Part shown: positions 19,121 to 29,016 of the stretch, piece after piece | Numbering within the stretch: the first letter of the stretch is position 1 | Layout of the letters: each line of letters opens with the position of its first letter | Source of the DNA: Deinococcus deserti VCD115 | GTDB taxonomy: Bacteria > Deinococcota > Deinococci > Deinococcales > Deinococcaceae | DNA length: 64,000 bases | Reading direction: 5' to 3' | Assembly: GCF_000020685.1 (NCBI RefSeq) | Contig: NC_012526.1 | Coordinates: 1,094,001-1,158,000 of the forward strand | Notes under the pieces: generated by a model | What the model was told of the DNA's origin: nothing | Database searches by the model: none | What the model saw: the letters and a program-made list of their open reading frames with translations, nothing else | Position numbers and translations under genes: made by a program

Positions 19121-19197
19121 GCAGGCGCATCTGCGGCTTCTTGGAAGGCTAACCTCTGGGACACTGGAAGGATGCGTACTCACATGCTGGCCTTCTG

Positions 19198-19662
19198 ATG
19201 TTGAGCGGGAGTGCGAGTGCCGCAGCGGATTATTCCAGGACCATGTGGTCCTTCGTGCTGGGGCAAGCGACCACCGCGCCTGTCGTGGATTCCCGCATCA
19301 TGGGTGACATCGTGATGCGGATGTGGGTCAATCCGCCATCCGTCCCGGCCGATGGAGTCTTCGTGCTGTACATGCCGGGCCTGAGCCAGGCCCACTGGGC
19401 GGTCATGCTGGTCGGTCCTCGCGGGCGCGCTGGTGAATTTGTGGGTGCATCCAGGCTGACGTTCGTCAAGACCATGGTCAGCCCCAAGAAGCCTTCTGAA
19501 AAAATGAACCTGTACCGGCTCGGAGACGGCATGTTCAAGGGCCTGTATGTTTCTGAGGGCACCGTTGCAGACAAGGCGGGAAAGTCCCACCGGATGCTGA
19601 TGCTGCTGACGCCTCAGATGTTCCAGGAGGGACTCAGTCCAGGGGATGTCCTGGGCCGCTGA
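19198..19662 (+). CDS. Unknown secreted protein, signal peptide probably broken by a 1-nt frameshift
   Basis: I do not recognise the family. The readable frame gives 154 residues from the ATG at 19198 and begins MLSGSASAAADYSRTMW, which looks like the tail of a signal peptide with an ASA-AA cleavage region. Just upstream, an ATG at 19172 preceded by GGAAGG reads MRTHMLAF and hits TGA at 19196. Adding one base near 19195 would join the two as MRTHMLAF-L-MLSGSASAAA, a normal signal peptide. So the true gene is probably 19172-19662 with a missing base, either a real mutation or an assembly error. The mature part has repeated short beta-like segments (GVFVLYMPGL, HWAVMLVGP). Confidence 0.55.
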   Translation: MLSGSASAAADYSRTMWSFVLGQATTAPVVDSRIMGDIVMRMWVNPPSVPADGVFVLYMPGLSQAHWAVMLVGPRGRAGEFVGASRLTFVKTMVSPKKPSEKMNLYRLGDGMFKGLYVSEGTVADKAGKSHRMLMLLTPQMFQEGLSPGDVLGR

Positions 19663-19674
19663 AGCTCAGCCTGG

Positions 19675-20460
19675 TCACCCGCCGGTGACCTCCGGCTTGC
19701 GGGCTGTAAACAATACCCGTGTAAAGGCGTAGTACAGCCGCTCACCTGGAAAGGTCTGCTGCAGGCGGGCCCGGTAGGCCGCAACAAAGCGCTCGGCTTC
19801 CTGGCTGTCCAACCGGCTGAGGTATGGAACCAGAGCTGTGCCCCGGGTCCACTGAATCAGACCATCGGCGCCGTCCAGCACCACTGGGTACACCCGGCTG
19901 AGGGCCTCGATCCGGGTAGCGCCCAGGGCATCAAGCACCTCGGCATACCGGGCCGGAGAAAGCACGGGAGACGCCCCGTAAGCTGTGCCGAAGCGGCTGT
20001 ATCCGCCGAGTTCAGCCTCAAAGTCCTGGGCTGTTTCGCTCAGGAGCCGGTGACTGGGATGTTCGTGATTCGCAGGAATCTGAACCGCCAGCACACCGCC
20101 CGGTTGCAGAAGGGTCCACAGTGCCGGCAGCAATGCTTCATGGTCGGGCAGCCATTGCAGGGCAGCGTTGGAATAGATCAGGTCGTAGTGCCCTCCCAGG
20201 TCCCGGATATCGCCCTGGGCAAAGGACAGATTCGGTGCCTGTTGGACCGGAGCGCGGGACAGCATCTCAGGGCTGCTGTCCAGACCCAGAACGCGGGCCT
20301 GCGGAAACCGGCGAGCCAGAGTGAGCGTCTGCTCGCCTGTGCCACAACCCAGATCCACAATCTGCCGGTAGTCCAGATCGGGAATCATCGCCTGAAGGTG
20401 ATGTGCCGGAGCACTGCGGACCTCCTGAAACATCCTGTACTGGTCTGGATTCCATGTCAT
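19675..20460 (-). CDS. tam: Class I SAM methyltransferase, trans-aconitate 2-methyltransferase-like
   Basis: A 261-residue methyltransferase. MTWNPDQYRMFQEVRSAPA is the Tam N-terminus, IVDLGCGTGEQTLTLA is SAM motif I, and YDLIYSNAALQWLPDHEALL is the typical following segment. Tam methylates trans-aconitate, removing an inhibitor of the citrate cycle. The ATG at 20460 is chosen because TACAGT (plus-strand 20467-20472) ends 6 nt before it; the frame further upstream does not match the family. Another small-molecule substrate is possible. Confidence 0.82.
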   Translation of the reverse strand: MTWNPDQYRMFQEVRSAPAHHLQAMIPDLDYRQIVDLGCGTGEQTLTLARRFPQARVLGLDSSPEMLSRAPVQQAPNLSFAQGDIRDLGGHYDLIYSNAALQWLPDHEALLPALWTLLQPGGVLAVQIPANHEHPSHRLLSETAQDFEAELGGYSRFGTAYGASPVLSPARYAEVLDALGATRIEALSRVYPVVLDGADGLIQWTRGTALVPYLSRLDSQEAERFVAAYRARLQQTFPGERLYYAFTRVLFTARKPEVTGG

Positions 20461-20536
20461 GCCTCTACTGTATTGAGGCAAATTTCTTAGTGTGCGTACC
20501 GCAGTGGTAACACTGGACCAGCGTGCCTGATGGCAA

Positions 20537-20563
20537 GAAAAAAGCCCACCAATGCGGTGGGCT
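20537..20563 (-). terminator. Rho-independent terminator after ddrA and its micropeptide gene
   Basis: On the minus strand AGCCCACC pairs with GGTGGGCT (plus-strand arms 20543-20550 and 20556-20563) across a 5-nt loop, followed by TTTTTTCTT. It closes the ddrA operon. Confidence 0.88.
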
Positions 20564-20581
20564 CTGTTGCCTGGCTCCGGT

Positions 20582-20674
20582 TTACAGCAGGCGTCCAAGG
20601 GCGCCGCCCAGCAGCGTCAGCAGCAGCACGGTGGCCATAGCCAGCTGCAATTGCCGGGCTGTGGGCCGGGTCAT
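20582..20674 (-). CDS. 30-residue single-span membrane micropeptide, coupled to ddrA
   Basis: An ORF of 30 codons whose ATG (20674-20672) overlaps the ddrA stop (ATGA). The peptide is MTRPTARQLQLAMATVLLLT followed by LLGGALGRLL. A short basic N-terminus precedes one hydrophobic helix of about 18 residues, the form of a small inner-membrane protein. It ends 19 nt before the terminator stem, so it fits exactly in the ddrA transcript. I know of no assigned function. If translated it would be co-induced with ddrA after irradiation; that is inference. Confidence 0.55.
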   Translation of the reverse strand: MTRPTARQLQLAMATVLLLTLLGGALGRLL

Positions 20675-21276
20675 GCGGCGCGGCCCTGGTTGCCCCCGCT
20701 GATGGGGTGCAGGCTGCCCAGCGCGGCCTTCAGGTGCTTGTACACTTCACGCTGCAGTTCCAGGTCCTCGGGCATTTCATATCGCAGCTGATCCATGGCC
20801 TGCACCAGGTGAGCGCCTCCTGGGCTGCGTTCGTGGTCGGGCCGGGCCCACTCGGGGAGTTCAGGCGGGCTGACCGGTTCACGCTTGGCGTCGTTCCAGG
20901 CCACCCATTGCTTGGGCAGGTCGTACAGGTAGCGGCCAATGCCGAACTGCACGGCACAACGCTTGAGCGCGTCACTGGCAGCTGCTTTCAGCGTTCCCAG
21001 GTCACCCTCGGGGGCCTCACCGATGTCCTCACGGCTGACTCCCAATACGGTCAGACGGCCTTTAACAGTAGGGAGACGGGTGCCGGGAACAACCTCGACT
21101 TCAAACGACCAGGCATCCGGGCAAACGGCGTCCAGTCGGTCCTGGACATTACGGGCATCAATGTGAGCCAGCATCAACGCGCGGCTGCGGTCTTTGGTAA
21201 TTACGCCGGGTTTCCACGCGACCGCGTGAGCGGGAAACGGGGCTTGCAGTCGTTTCTGTACATCGCTCAGCTTCAT
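20671..21276 (-). CDS. ddrA: DNA damage response protein A (Rad52-like ssDNA-end protection)
   Basis: A 201-residue DdrA. It opens MKLSDVQKRLQAPFPAHAVA and contains WSFEVEVVPG, VKGRLTVLGVSREDIGEAPEG and ALKRCAVQFGIGRYLYDLPKQW, the conserved Rad52/Rad22 fold core. In Deinococcus DdrA binds 3' single-stranded ends and protects them from nucleases during genome reassembly. The length is close to the D. radiodurans protein. The tail (PPELPEWARPDHERSPGG... to GNQGRAA) is the less conserved C-terminal region. The start is set by a TTGACC-N17-TAAACT promoter whose -10 ends 6 nt before the ATG, so the mRNA is leaderless. Confidence 0.95.
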   Translation of the reverse strand: MKLSDVQKRLQAPFPAHAVAWKPGVITKDRSRALMLAHIDARNVQDRLDAVCPDAWSFEVEVVPGTRLPTVKGRLTVLGVSREDIGEAPEGDLGTLKAAASDALKRCAVQFGIGRYLYDLPKQWVAWNDAKREPVSPPELPEWARPDHERSPGGAHLVQAMDQLRYEMPEDLELQREVYKHLKAALGSLHPISGGNQGRAA

Positions 21277-21282
21277 GGATTT

Positions 21283-21318
21283 AGTTTATAACAGAATGGA
21301 ATTCTGGTCAAGGCGTAA
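21283..21318 (-). promoter_or_regulatory. ddrA promoter with a degenerate RDRM over the -35 box
   Basis: On the minus strand TTGACC (plus 21306-21311) and TAAACT (21283-21288) are 17 nt apart, and the -10 ends 6 nt before the ATG. TTACGCCTTGACCAGAA (21302-21318) overlaps the -35. Its ends match the radiation/desiccation response motif TTATGTCATTGACATAA, the site of the DdrO repressor, at about 11 of 17 positions, mostly the outer arms. The promoter is convincing; the operator is a degenerate match. Confidence 0.7.
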
Positions 21319-21370
21319 TTCCTCTTCCGAGTAAGGTGATTATCGGTTGGTTTTTGCGCTCCCGAACGTG

Positions 21371-21396
21371 GAAAACCCCCAGCTCTAGCCAGGGGT
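21371..21396 (-). terminator. Probable terminator of the trypsin-like protease gene
   Basis: On the minus strand ACCCCTGGCT pairs with AGCTGGGGGT (one bulge and a G-T pair), followed by TTTTCC. It lies 18 nt after the protease stop. Confidence 0.5.
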
Positions 21397-21413
21397 AGTC
21401 CAAACAATTCGAA

Positions 21414-22271
21414 TTACTGTGCGCCAATTCCTGTCTGCTGATAGATCCAGTTGATATAGCCGTTGACGCGCGTGTAGACGCCGTAGCCGCGGCAGGCCGA
21501 GGGTCCATAGCTCACGATACCCAGAACGTAGAACTTGCTGTTGTATCGGGCGGCAAGCGGCCCTCCGCTGTCGCCGTTGCAGCTGTCCTTCCCGGCATCG
21601 TATTTCCCGCAGATGGTGTTGCTCGGGCGGCTGCCGCAGTCGCTTCCGGTAGGCGTAATCGGAATGGTGACTTCACGCAGGGCTGTAGGGCTGGAAGATC
21701 CGGTTTCGGTTTTGCCCCAGCCGCTGACGGTGGCGCTGCGGCCGTTGACATCCAGAACGGACTCGGTGGTGTTGTTGGGCAGTGCGGCTGTCTGTACTGT
21801 GCTGCCGAGCGTAAAAGCCGTACTGATTCTGATCAGTGCAATGTCGTACCCGTTGCTGGCGTCGCTGTAATAGGGATGAATGATGATCTGGCTGGGCGTG
21901 CGCAGCTGACCGCTGGTCGTGGTCAGATTGTTGATGCCGGCGCGCACGCGCATGCTGCTGGCGCTATAGCCCGTGACGCAGTGGGCGGCCGTAAGAATCC
22001 AGGTGGAGCTGATCAAGGTACCGCCGCACCAGCCACTCATGGAGTTATAGGGTGTCACACTGACCTGATACGGACGGTTGGTCGTGCTGGTGACGGTGCC
22101 GTATACAATCTGGCTGCTCAGCTTGTCAAAGGCCAGTTCCGTGCCGGTGGTTGTCACCGTTTCTTCAGGCAGGGCGACCACCTGAGGCACGTCAGCCTGG
22201 GGGCCCGTCGAGCCACAGGCGGTGAACAGCAGGGAACCCAGAGCAAGCAGCGGAAGAGCAAATTTTTTCAT
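21414..22271 (-). CDS. Trypsin-like serine protease lipoprotein (S1 family)
   Basis: A 285-residue exported protease. A lipoprotein signal MKKFALPLLALGSLLFTAC puts the lipid on Cys19. The chymotrypsin fold follows with the triad H97 (TAAHC), D143 (NGYDIALI) and S235 (CNGDSGGPL). D229 occupies the trypsin S1-pocket position, so cleavage after Arg or Lys is predicted. Cysteine pairs around H97 and S235 suggest disulfides. A propeptide of about 35 residues precedes QIVYGTVTS in place of the usual IVGG activation site. The ATG follows AGGAGGT. It is downstream of, and on the same strand as, a subtilisin-like protease. Confidence 0.92.
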   Translation of the reverse strand: MKKFALPLLALGSLLFTACGSTGPQADVPQVVALPEETVTTTGTELAFDKLSSQIVYGTVTSTTNRPYQVSVTPYNSMSGWCGGTLISSTWILTAAHCVTGYSASSMRVRAGINNLTTTSGQLRTPSQIIIHPYYSDASNGYDIALIRISTAFTLGSTVQTAALPNNTTESVLDVNGRSATVSGWGKTETGSSSPTALREVTIPITPTGSDCGSRPSNTICGKYDAGKDSCNGDSGGPLAARYNSKFYVLGIVSYGPSACRGYGVYTRVNGYINWIYQQTGIGAQ

Positions 22272-22306
22272 TAGAACCTCCTGAAAGGTGAATCTGCCGG
22301 TGGAAC

Positions 22307-22334
22307 CCCGCCGCCAGGGGATCTGGACGGCGGG
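22307..22334 (-). other. Intercistronic hairpin between the two protease genes
   Basis: CCCGCCG (22307-22313) pairs with CGGCGGG (22328-22334) within the 73-nt gap between the proteases. No T-run follows on the minus strand. It may stabilise or attenuate the downstream part of a bicistronic mRNA. Confidence 0.45.
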
Positions 22335-22344
22335 ATAATCCGGC

Positions 22345-23889
22345 TTACTTGGTTTCGGTCAGGGTGTAGGAGCCGCTGCCACTGTATGCATACACTTCCC
22401 AGCGGTACGTGCCGCTGTTGGCTGCGTAGCTGATGGCCTCGGTGCTGGTGCCGCCTTCGCTTGCGGCCACATCTGCCCACGCGCTGCCGTTCCACTTCTG
22501 CAGATACAGGTCAAAGTCAGTGCCGCTGGGGCCACTCAGGTTGCCCTTCAGGGTGCCGCCGCCGTAGCTGAATCCACTGGTCGAGGGCTTGAAGGAACTG
22601 GTACCAGAGCTGACGCTGCCGGTGTAGGTCGTTGTTGTGCCTGGGGTCGTTCCGGTGCCGCTGCCGGTGTACAGCAGGCGGTTGGGGCTGCCGGTACCGG
22701 CGCTGGTGACCTTGCCGGTCGTAGCGTTGTTGATCAGGGCGCTAGTGACCGAGCTGTTCGTGGTATTCCCGGCAGCGATCAGCAGGGCGGCGGCTCCCGC
22801 TGCGTGAGGAGAGGCCATGCTGGTACCGCTGATGGTGTTGGTGGCGGTGGTGCTGCCGATCCAGGTGCTGGTGATGTCGCTGCCAGGAGCAAAGATGTCG
22901 AGGCACGAGCCGTAGTTGGAAAAGGAGCTGCGGGCATCGGTCCGGGTGGTGCTGCCGACGGTGATGGCGCTCGCGGCGCTGGCAGGGGAGACGTTGCAGG
23001 CGTTCTGGTTTTCGTTGCCGGCGGCGACCACCATCACCAGGTTCTTGCTGGCGGCGCTGTTGACGGCGTCATTCAGCGCCTGGCTGAACCCGCCGCCCAG
23101 GCTCATGTTGGCTACGGCAGTGGAGCTTCCTTTGTTGCTTACGGCCCAGTTCACGCCGGCAATCACTCCGGAGTTGGTCCCGGAGCCATTGCAATCCAGC
23201 ACCTTCACCGCGATGAGCTGGACACCCTTGGCCACGCCCCAGGTGGCACTGCCCACCGTACCGGCCACGTGGGTGCCGTGGCCCTGACAATCGGTGTTGT
23301 TGCCGTCGCCCGTGGTATTGGTGCCCCACACGGCCCGGCCACCGAAGTTGGTATGCCCGGTGTTGATGCCGGTGTCGATGATGTACGCCTTCACCCCGCT
23401 GGCAGTGGAGTTATAAACATAGTTACTGTCGAGGGGCAGACTGCGCTGGTCGATGCGGTCCAGGCCCCACGTCGCGCCGCTCTGGGTGGCGGTCGCGTGC
23501 ATCCTGCCGTCCTGCTCGATGTACTTCACGCGTTTGTCTGCACGGAGGACGGCCAGGTTCTGGGCGCTGAGTTTGGCGGCAAAGCCACTCAGGGCCTGGG
23601 TGTAGATGTGCTGGATGCTGACACCCTGGGGGTCGAGCTTGAGGCTGTTGATCAGACCGCTCGCATCCTGGGCAGTCAGGTCGCTGCCCAGGGCGCCGTC
23701 GCTGAAGACAACGATGTACTGTCCTGTAATGGCTTCAGGGCTGCTGGTGCCGAGCAGTGGAGCCAGATCGGTCTGGCTTCGCTGGCTGCCAGGCGCAGTC
23801 GCCAGATCGGGAGTGGAGGACTGTGGCTGACCACAGGCGGCGAGCATCACGGTGAGTCCAAATGTGCATAGTGCAAGACGTACCTTCAT
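22345..23889 (-). CDS. Subtilisin-like serine protease lipoprotein (S8, proteinase K type)
   Basis: A 514-residue exported protease. The lipoprotein signal is MKVRLALCTFGLTVMLAAC with Cys19. An inhibitor I9 propeptide spans about 55-130 (TGQYIVVFSD... YIEQDGRM). The catalytic domain has D172 (IIDTGINTG), H204 (GHGTHVAGT), oxyanion N292 (AAGNENQN) and S357 (GTSMASPHAAG). A Gly/Thr linker (about 408-422) leads to a C-terminal PPC-like beta domain (about 423-514). The ATG at 23889 follows GGAGGT; residues encoded further upstream are not signal-like. It precedes the trypsin-like gene, suggesting joint extracellular protein digestion. Confidence 0.93.
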   Translation of the reverse strand: MKVRLALCTFGLTVMLAACGQPQSSTPDLATAPGSQRSQTDLAPLLGTSSPEAITGQYIVVFSDGALGSDLTAQDASGLINSLKLDPQGVSIQHIYTQALSGFAAKLSAQNLAVLRADKRVKYIEQDGRMHATATQSGATWGLDRIDQRSLPLDSNYVYNSTASGVKAYIIDTGINTGHTNFGGRAVWGTNTTGDGNNTDCQGHGTHVAGTVGSATWGVAKGVQLIAVKVLDCNGSGTNSGVIAGVNWAVSNKGSSTAVANMSLGGGFSQALNDAVNSAASKNLVMVVAAGNENQNACNVSPASAASAITVGSTTRTDARSSFSNYGSCLDIFAPGSDITSTWIGSTTATNTISGTSMASPHAAGAAALLIAAGNTTNSSVTSALINNATTGKVTSAGTGSPNRLLYTGSGTGTTPGTTTTYTGSVSSGTSSFKPSTSGFSYGGGTLKGNLSGPSGTDFDLYLQKWNGSAWADVAASEGGTSTEAISYAANSGTYRWEVYAYSGSGSYTLTETK

Positions 23890-24210
23890 CCAAACCTCCA
23901 GGAGGGATGCGGAAATCTCGTGTGGAACTATGTTTTGCCGACCCGGTGGTTGTACCATGCATGAGAAAAAATCATTTTTCCTCTTGTCTAGACATATTAT
24001 ATTCAGCCGATGTTCTAAACATTTGAAAAGACTGGCGATCAAAAACATGTTGACCGTATGGTCAGAATTTTAGTTTCGTGAGGGCTGTTGTCTCAGGTGT
24101 CAGGGATTTGATCTTCCTGAGCACCACTTCAGGACCCTGCGTGTCAGGGTCGTGCACTGAGTTGTACGACCCCATCCCAGCCGTAGGGTATGCAGCGCTA
24201 GGATGCGACC
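23890..24210. other. 321-bp A+T-rich intergenic region between the protease and hisB
   Basis: No gene is visible. It holds the divergent promoters. On the minus strand TATAAT (plus 23996-24001) is the best -10 for the subtilisin gene, giving a leader of about 100 nt that ends in a good Shine-Dalgarno. On the plus strand TAGGAT (24199-24204) ends 6 nt before the hisB ATG. ATGTT-CTA-AACAT (24010-24022) and TGACC-N4-GGTCA (24051-24064) are palindromes upstream of the protease promoter. Confidence 0.6.
24051..24064. promoter_or_regulatory. Candidate operator TGACC-GTAT-GGTCA
   Basis: A perfect 5+5 palindrome with a 4-bp spacer, about 50 bp upstream of the protease -10. The same TGACC-N4-GGTCA form recurs over the MFS promoter at 59908-59921. 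Such dyads are typical of TetR-family operators. Which protein binds is unknown. Confidence 0.35.
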
Positions 24211-24794
24211 ATGAGCCGTCTGGCTACCGTGCAGCGCACCACCACCGAAACCGATATCGAGATCCGACTGAACCTGGACCAGCCAGAGTTCGAAGCCCCA
24301 GCGACCGGGCACGGGTTTCTGGACCACATGCTGGATGCTCTGGCGCGTCATTCCCGTCTGGGGCTCAGCGTTCGGGCCAGCGGCGACCTGCATATCGAAC
24401 CGCACCACCTGATTGAGGACGCTGGCATTACTCTGGGTCAGGCGCTGACTCAGGCACTGGGAGACCGGCGCGGCATCGAGCGGTACGGGAGCGCCTTCGT
24501 ACCCATGGACGAAACCCTGGCGCACGTGGTCGTGGACCTGTCCGGACGAGCCCATCTGGCTTTCGAACCCGAGACCCTTGACGTCTGGGGCCAGGCCGGC
24601 GGCATGACGCATTATCATCTGCGCGAATTCCTGCGCGGACTGTGCAATCACGGCGGCGTCACGATGCATGTGCGGCTGCTGGCGGGCCGGGAGGCACACC
24701 ACGTGATAGAGGCCATCGTCAAGGCCCTGGCCCGGGCGCTGCGTGACGCGGTTGCGTTGACTTCAGATCAGCTGCCCAGTACCAAGGGGAGTCT

Positions 24795-24798
<4 letters not shown>
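24211..24798 (+). CDS. hisB: Imidazoleglycerol-phosphate dehydratase
   Basis: A 195-residue monofunctional HisB, step 6 of histidine synthesis. The manganese motifs are visible: TGHGFLDHMLDALARHSRLGL, EPHHLIEDAGITLG and the later GVTMHVRLLAGREAHHVIEA. No HisB-N phosphatase domain is fused. TAGGAT ends 6 nt before the ATG, so it is probably leaderless. The stop overlaps the hisH GTG (GTGA). Confidence 0.96.
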
Positions 24799-25427
<629 letters not shown>

Positions 25428-25483
25428 GCACTGTGGCCGGCTCAGCCGGCCAGGACTGTAGGGGGCTTGATAGGCTGAAGCTC

Positions 25484-26521
25484 ATGCGCGACGTGAACAT
25501 TGACTGGGCGAACCTGGGTTTCAGCTATATCCGAACCGACCTGCGGTTCCGCTCTCACTGGAAAGACGGCGCCTGGGACGCCGGGCAGCTGACCGAGGAC
25601 AACGTCCTGCACATTGCCGAGGGTTCCACGGCTCTGCATTACGGGCAGCAGTGCTTTGAGGGCCTCAAGGCTTACCGCGCTCAGGACGGCAGCATCAACC
25701 TGTTCCGCCCCGACCAGAACGCCGCCCGGATGCAGATGAGCTGCGAGCGGCTGCTGATGCCGGCGCCCTCCACCGAAATGTTTATCGAGGCCTGCCGTCA
25801 GGTCGTCAAAGCCAATGAACACTTCCTGCCGCCCTTTGGTACGGGCGGCAGCCTGTACCTGCGGCCTTTTGTAATCGGGGTGGGCGACAACATCGGCGTG
25901 CGCACGGCTCCCGAGTTCATCTTCAGCGTGTTCTGCACGCCGGTGGGCCCCTACTTCAAGGGTGGGCTCGCTCCGCACAACTTCATCGTCTCGGAATTTG
26001 ACCGGGCCGCACCCAACGGCACGGGCGCCGCCAAAGTCGGTGGCAACTACGCCGCCAGCCTGCTTCCCGGCGCACAGGCCAAGGAGGCGCAGGCCCAGGG
26101 CCGCCAGTTTGCCGACGCCATCTATCTTGACCCGGCCACCCACACCAAAATCGAGGAAGTCGGGGCTGCCAACCTCTTCGTCATTACCAAGGACGGCCGG
26201 ACCTTCGTGACGCCCAAGTCGCCGAGCATTCTGCCCAGCATCACCAAATACAGCCTGCTGCATATTGCTGAGCACCGGCTGGGCCTGAATGTTGAGGAAG
26301 GCGACGTATACATCAATCAGCTCGACCGGTACAGCGAAGCAGGCGCCTGCGGGACTGCGGCCGTGATTACTCCGATTGGCGGCATTCAGCATGGCGACCA
26401 CTTCCATGTCTTTCACAGCGAGACCGAGGCCGGCCCGGTGACCCGCCGCCTGTATGACGAATTGACAGGCATACAGTTCGGAACCGTGGAGGCCCCCGAA
26501 GGCTGGATCGTCAAAGTCTGA
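25484..26521 (+). CDS. ilvE: Branched-chain amino acid aminotransferase
   Basis: A 345-residue fold-type IV PLP aminotransferase for the last step of Leu, Ile and Val synthesis. It starts [19 protein letters not shown], as in the eukaryote-like BCAT group, and has the PLP lysine K184 in [12 protein letters not shown] and [15 protein letters not shown] near the C-terminus. TAGGCT (25471-25476) ends 7 nt before the ATG at 25484, which rules out the longer in-frame start. Confidence 0.95.
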   Translation: MRDVNIDWANLGFSYIRTDLRFRSHWKDGAWDAGQLTEDNVLHIAEGSTALHYGQQCFEGLKAYRAQDGSINLFRPDQNAARMQMSCERLLMPAPSTEMFIEACRQVVKANEHFLPPFGTGGSLYLRPFVIGVGDNIGVRTAPEFIFSVFCTPVGPYFKGGLAPHNFIVSEFDRAAPNGTGAAKVGGNYAASLLPGAQAKEAQAQGRQFADAIYLDPATHTKIEEVGAANLFVITKDGRTFVTPKSPSILPSITKYSLLHIAEHRLGLNVEEGDVYINQLDRYSEAGACGTAAVITPIGGIQHGDHFHVFHSETEAGPVTRRLYDELTGIQFGTVEAPEGWIVKV

Positions 26522-26667
26522 GCCCGGACTTGACCGCGACTGTTGTGCACGGCCGGTGACCTTCAGGCACAGCGGGGAGCACGGCACCGGGCGTACGGCC
26601 GTCGCCTGTTCCTGAAAGACCATCAGGAGTCCAGGTAGGCAGGCTCGTTCCCGCGCACCCTCTTGTC

Positions 26668-26750
26668 GCCGGGAAGCCCAGAGATGAGGTGACCCGTCTC
26701 TGGGGTTCCCGGCAGACCTTCAGAGCCTTTATGGTCTGCATGAGCTTTTC
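26668..26750 (+). terminator. Tandem hairpins after ilvE
   Basis: The first stem pairs GCCGGGAA (26668-26675) with TTCCCGGC (26706-26713), and AGAGA with TCTCT inside, about 17 paired positions with minor mismatch. The second pairs GCAGACC (26712-26718) with GGTCTGC (26733-26739), followed by ATGAGCTTTTC. The two stems share bases at 26712-26713, so they are nearly exclusive. They lie in the 262-bp ilvE-glgB gap and probably end the ilvE transcript. Confidence 0.5.
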
Positions 26751-26783
26751 ACCTGCCGCAATCAGGGCCGGTAGACTCCAGGC

Positions 26784-28708
<1,925 letters not shown>

Positions 28709-28712
<4 letters not shown>

Positions 28713-28972
28713 CCGGCAGCCCTTCCGGACGTCCCGACCTGCTGACTGCCCTGAGCTTCGGCCTGCTGGCCCTGGTAGGCCTGCTGTTGCTGTGGCCGCT
28801 GCTGTCCGGCAGTCAGCCTCCCCACCCAGGTGTGATTGGGGTACTGCTGCTGGCCCGGCTGGGAGTTCAGCTGTTACGGTCCCGGACCGACGAGCGCCTG
28901 CGCCGACCGGTCAGCTGGGCGGTAGACCTTATTCTGATCGGCCTGCTGTTCTCTGTGGTCAGCCAGCGCTAA
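28709..28972 (+). CDS. Small membrane protein of unknown function
   Basis: An 87-residue hydrophobic protein starting at GTG that overlaps the glgB stop by 4 nt. Three hydrophobic segments are visible: LLTALSFGLLALVGLLLLWP, VIGVLLLARLGVQLL and AVDLILIGLLFSVV, separated by a basic loop RSRTDERLRRP. I recognise no family. The tight coupling suggests co-expression with glgB, but the link to glycogen may be incidental. Confidence 0.75.
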
Positions 28973-29016
28973 GCGTCCCCAGGCATCCAGCAGCGCCACC
29001 GGGTATTCTCCGCCGC

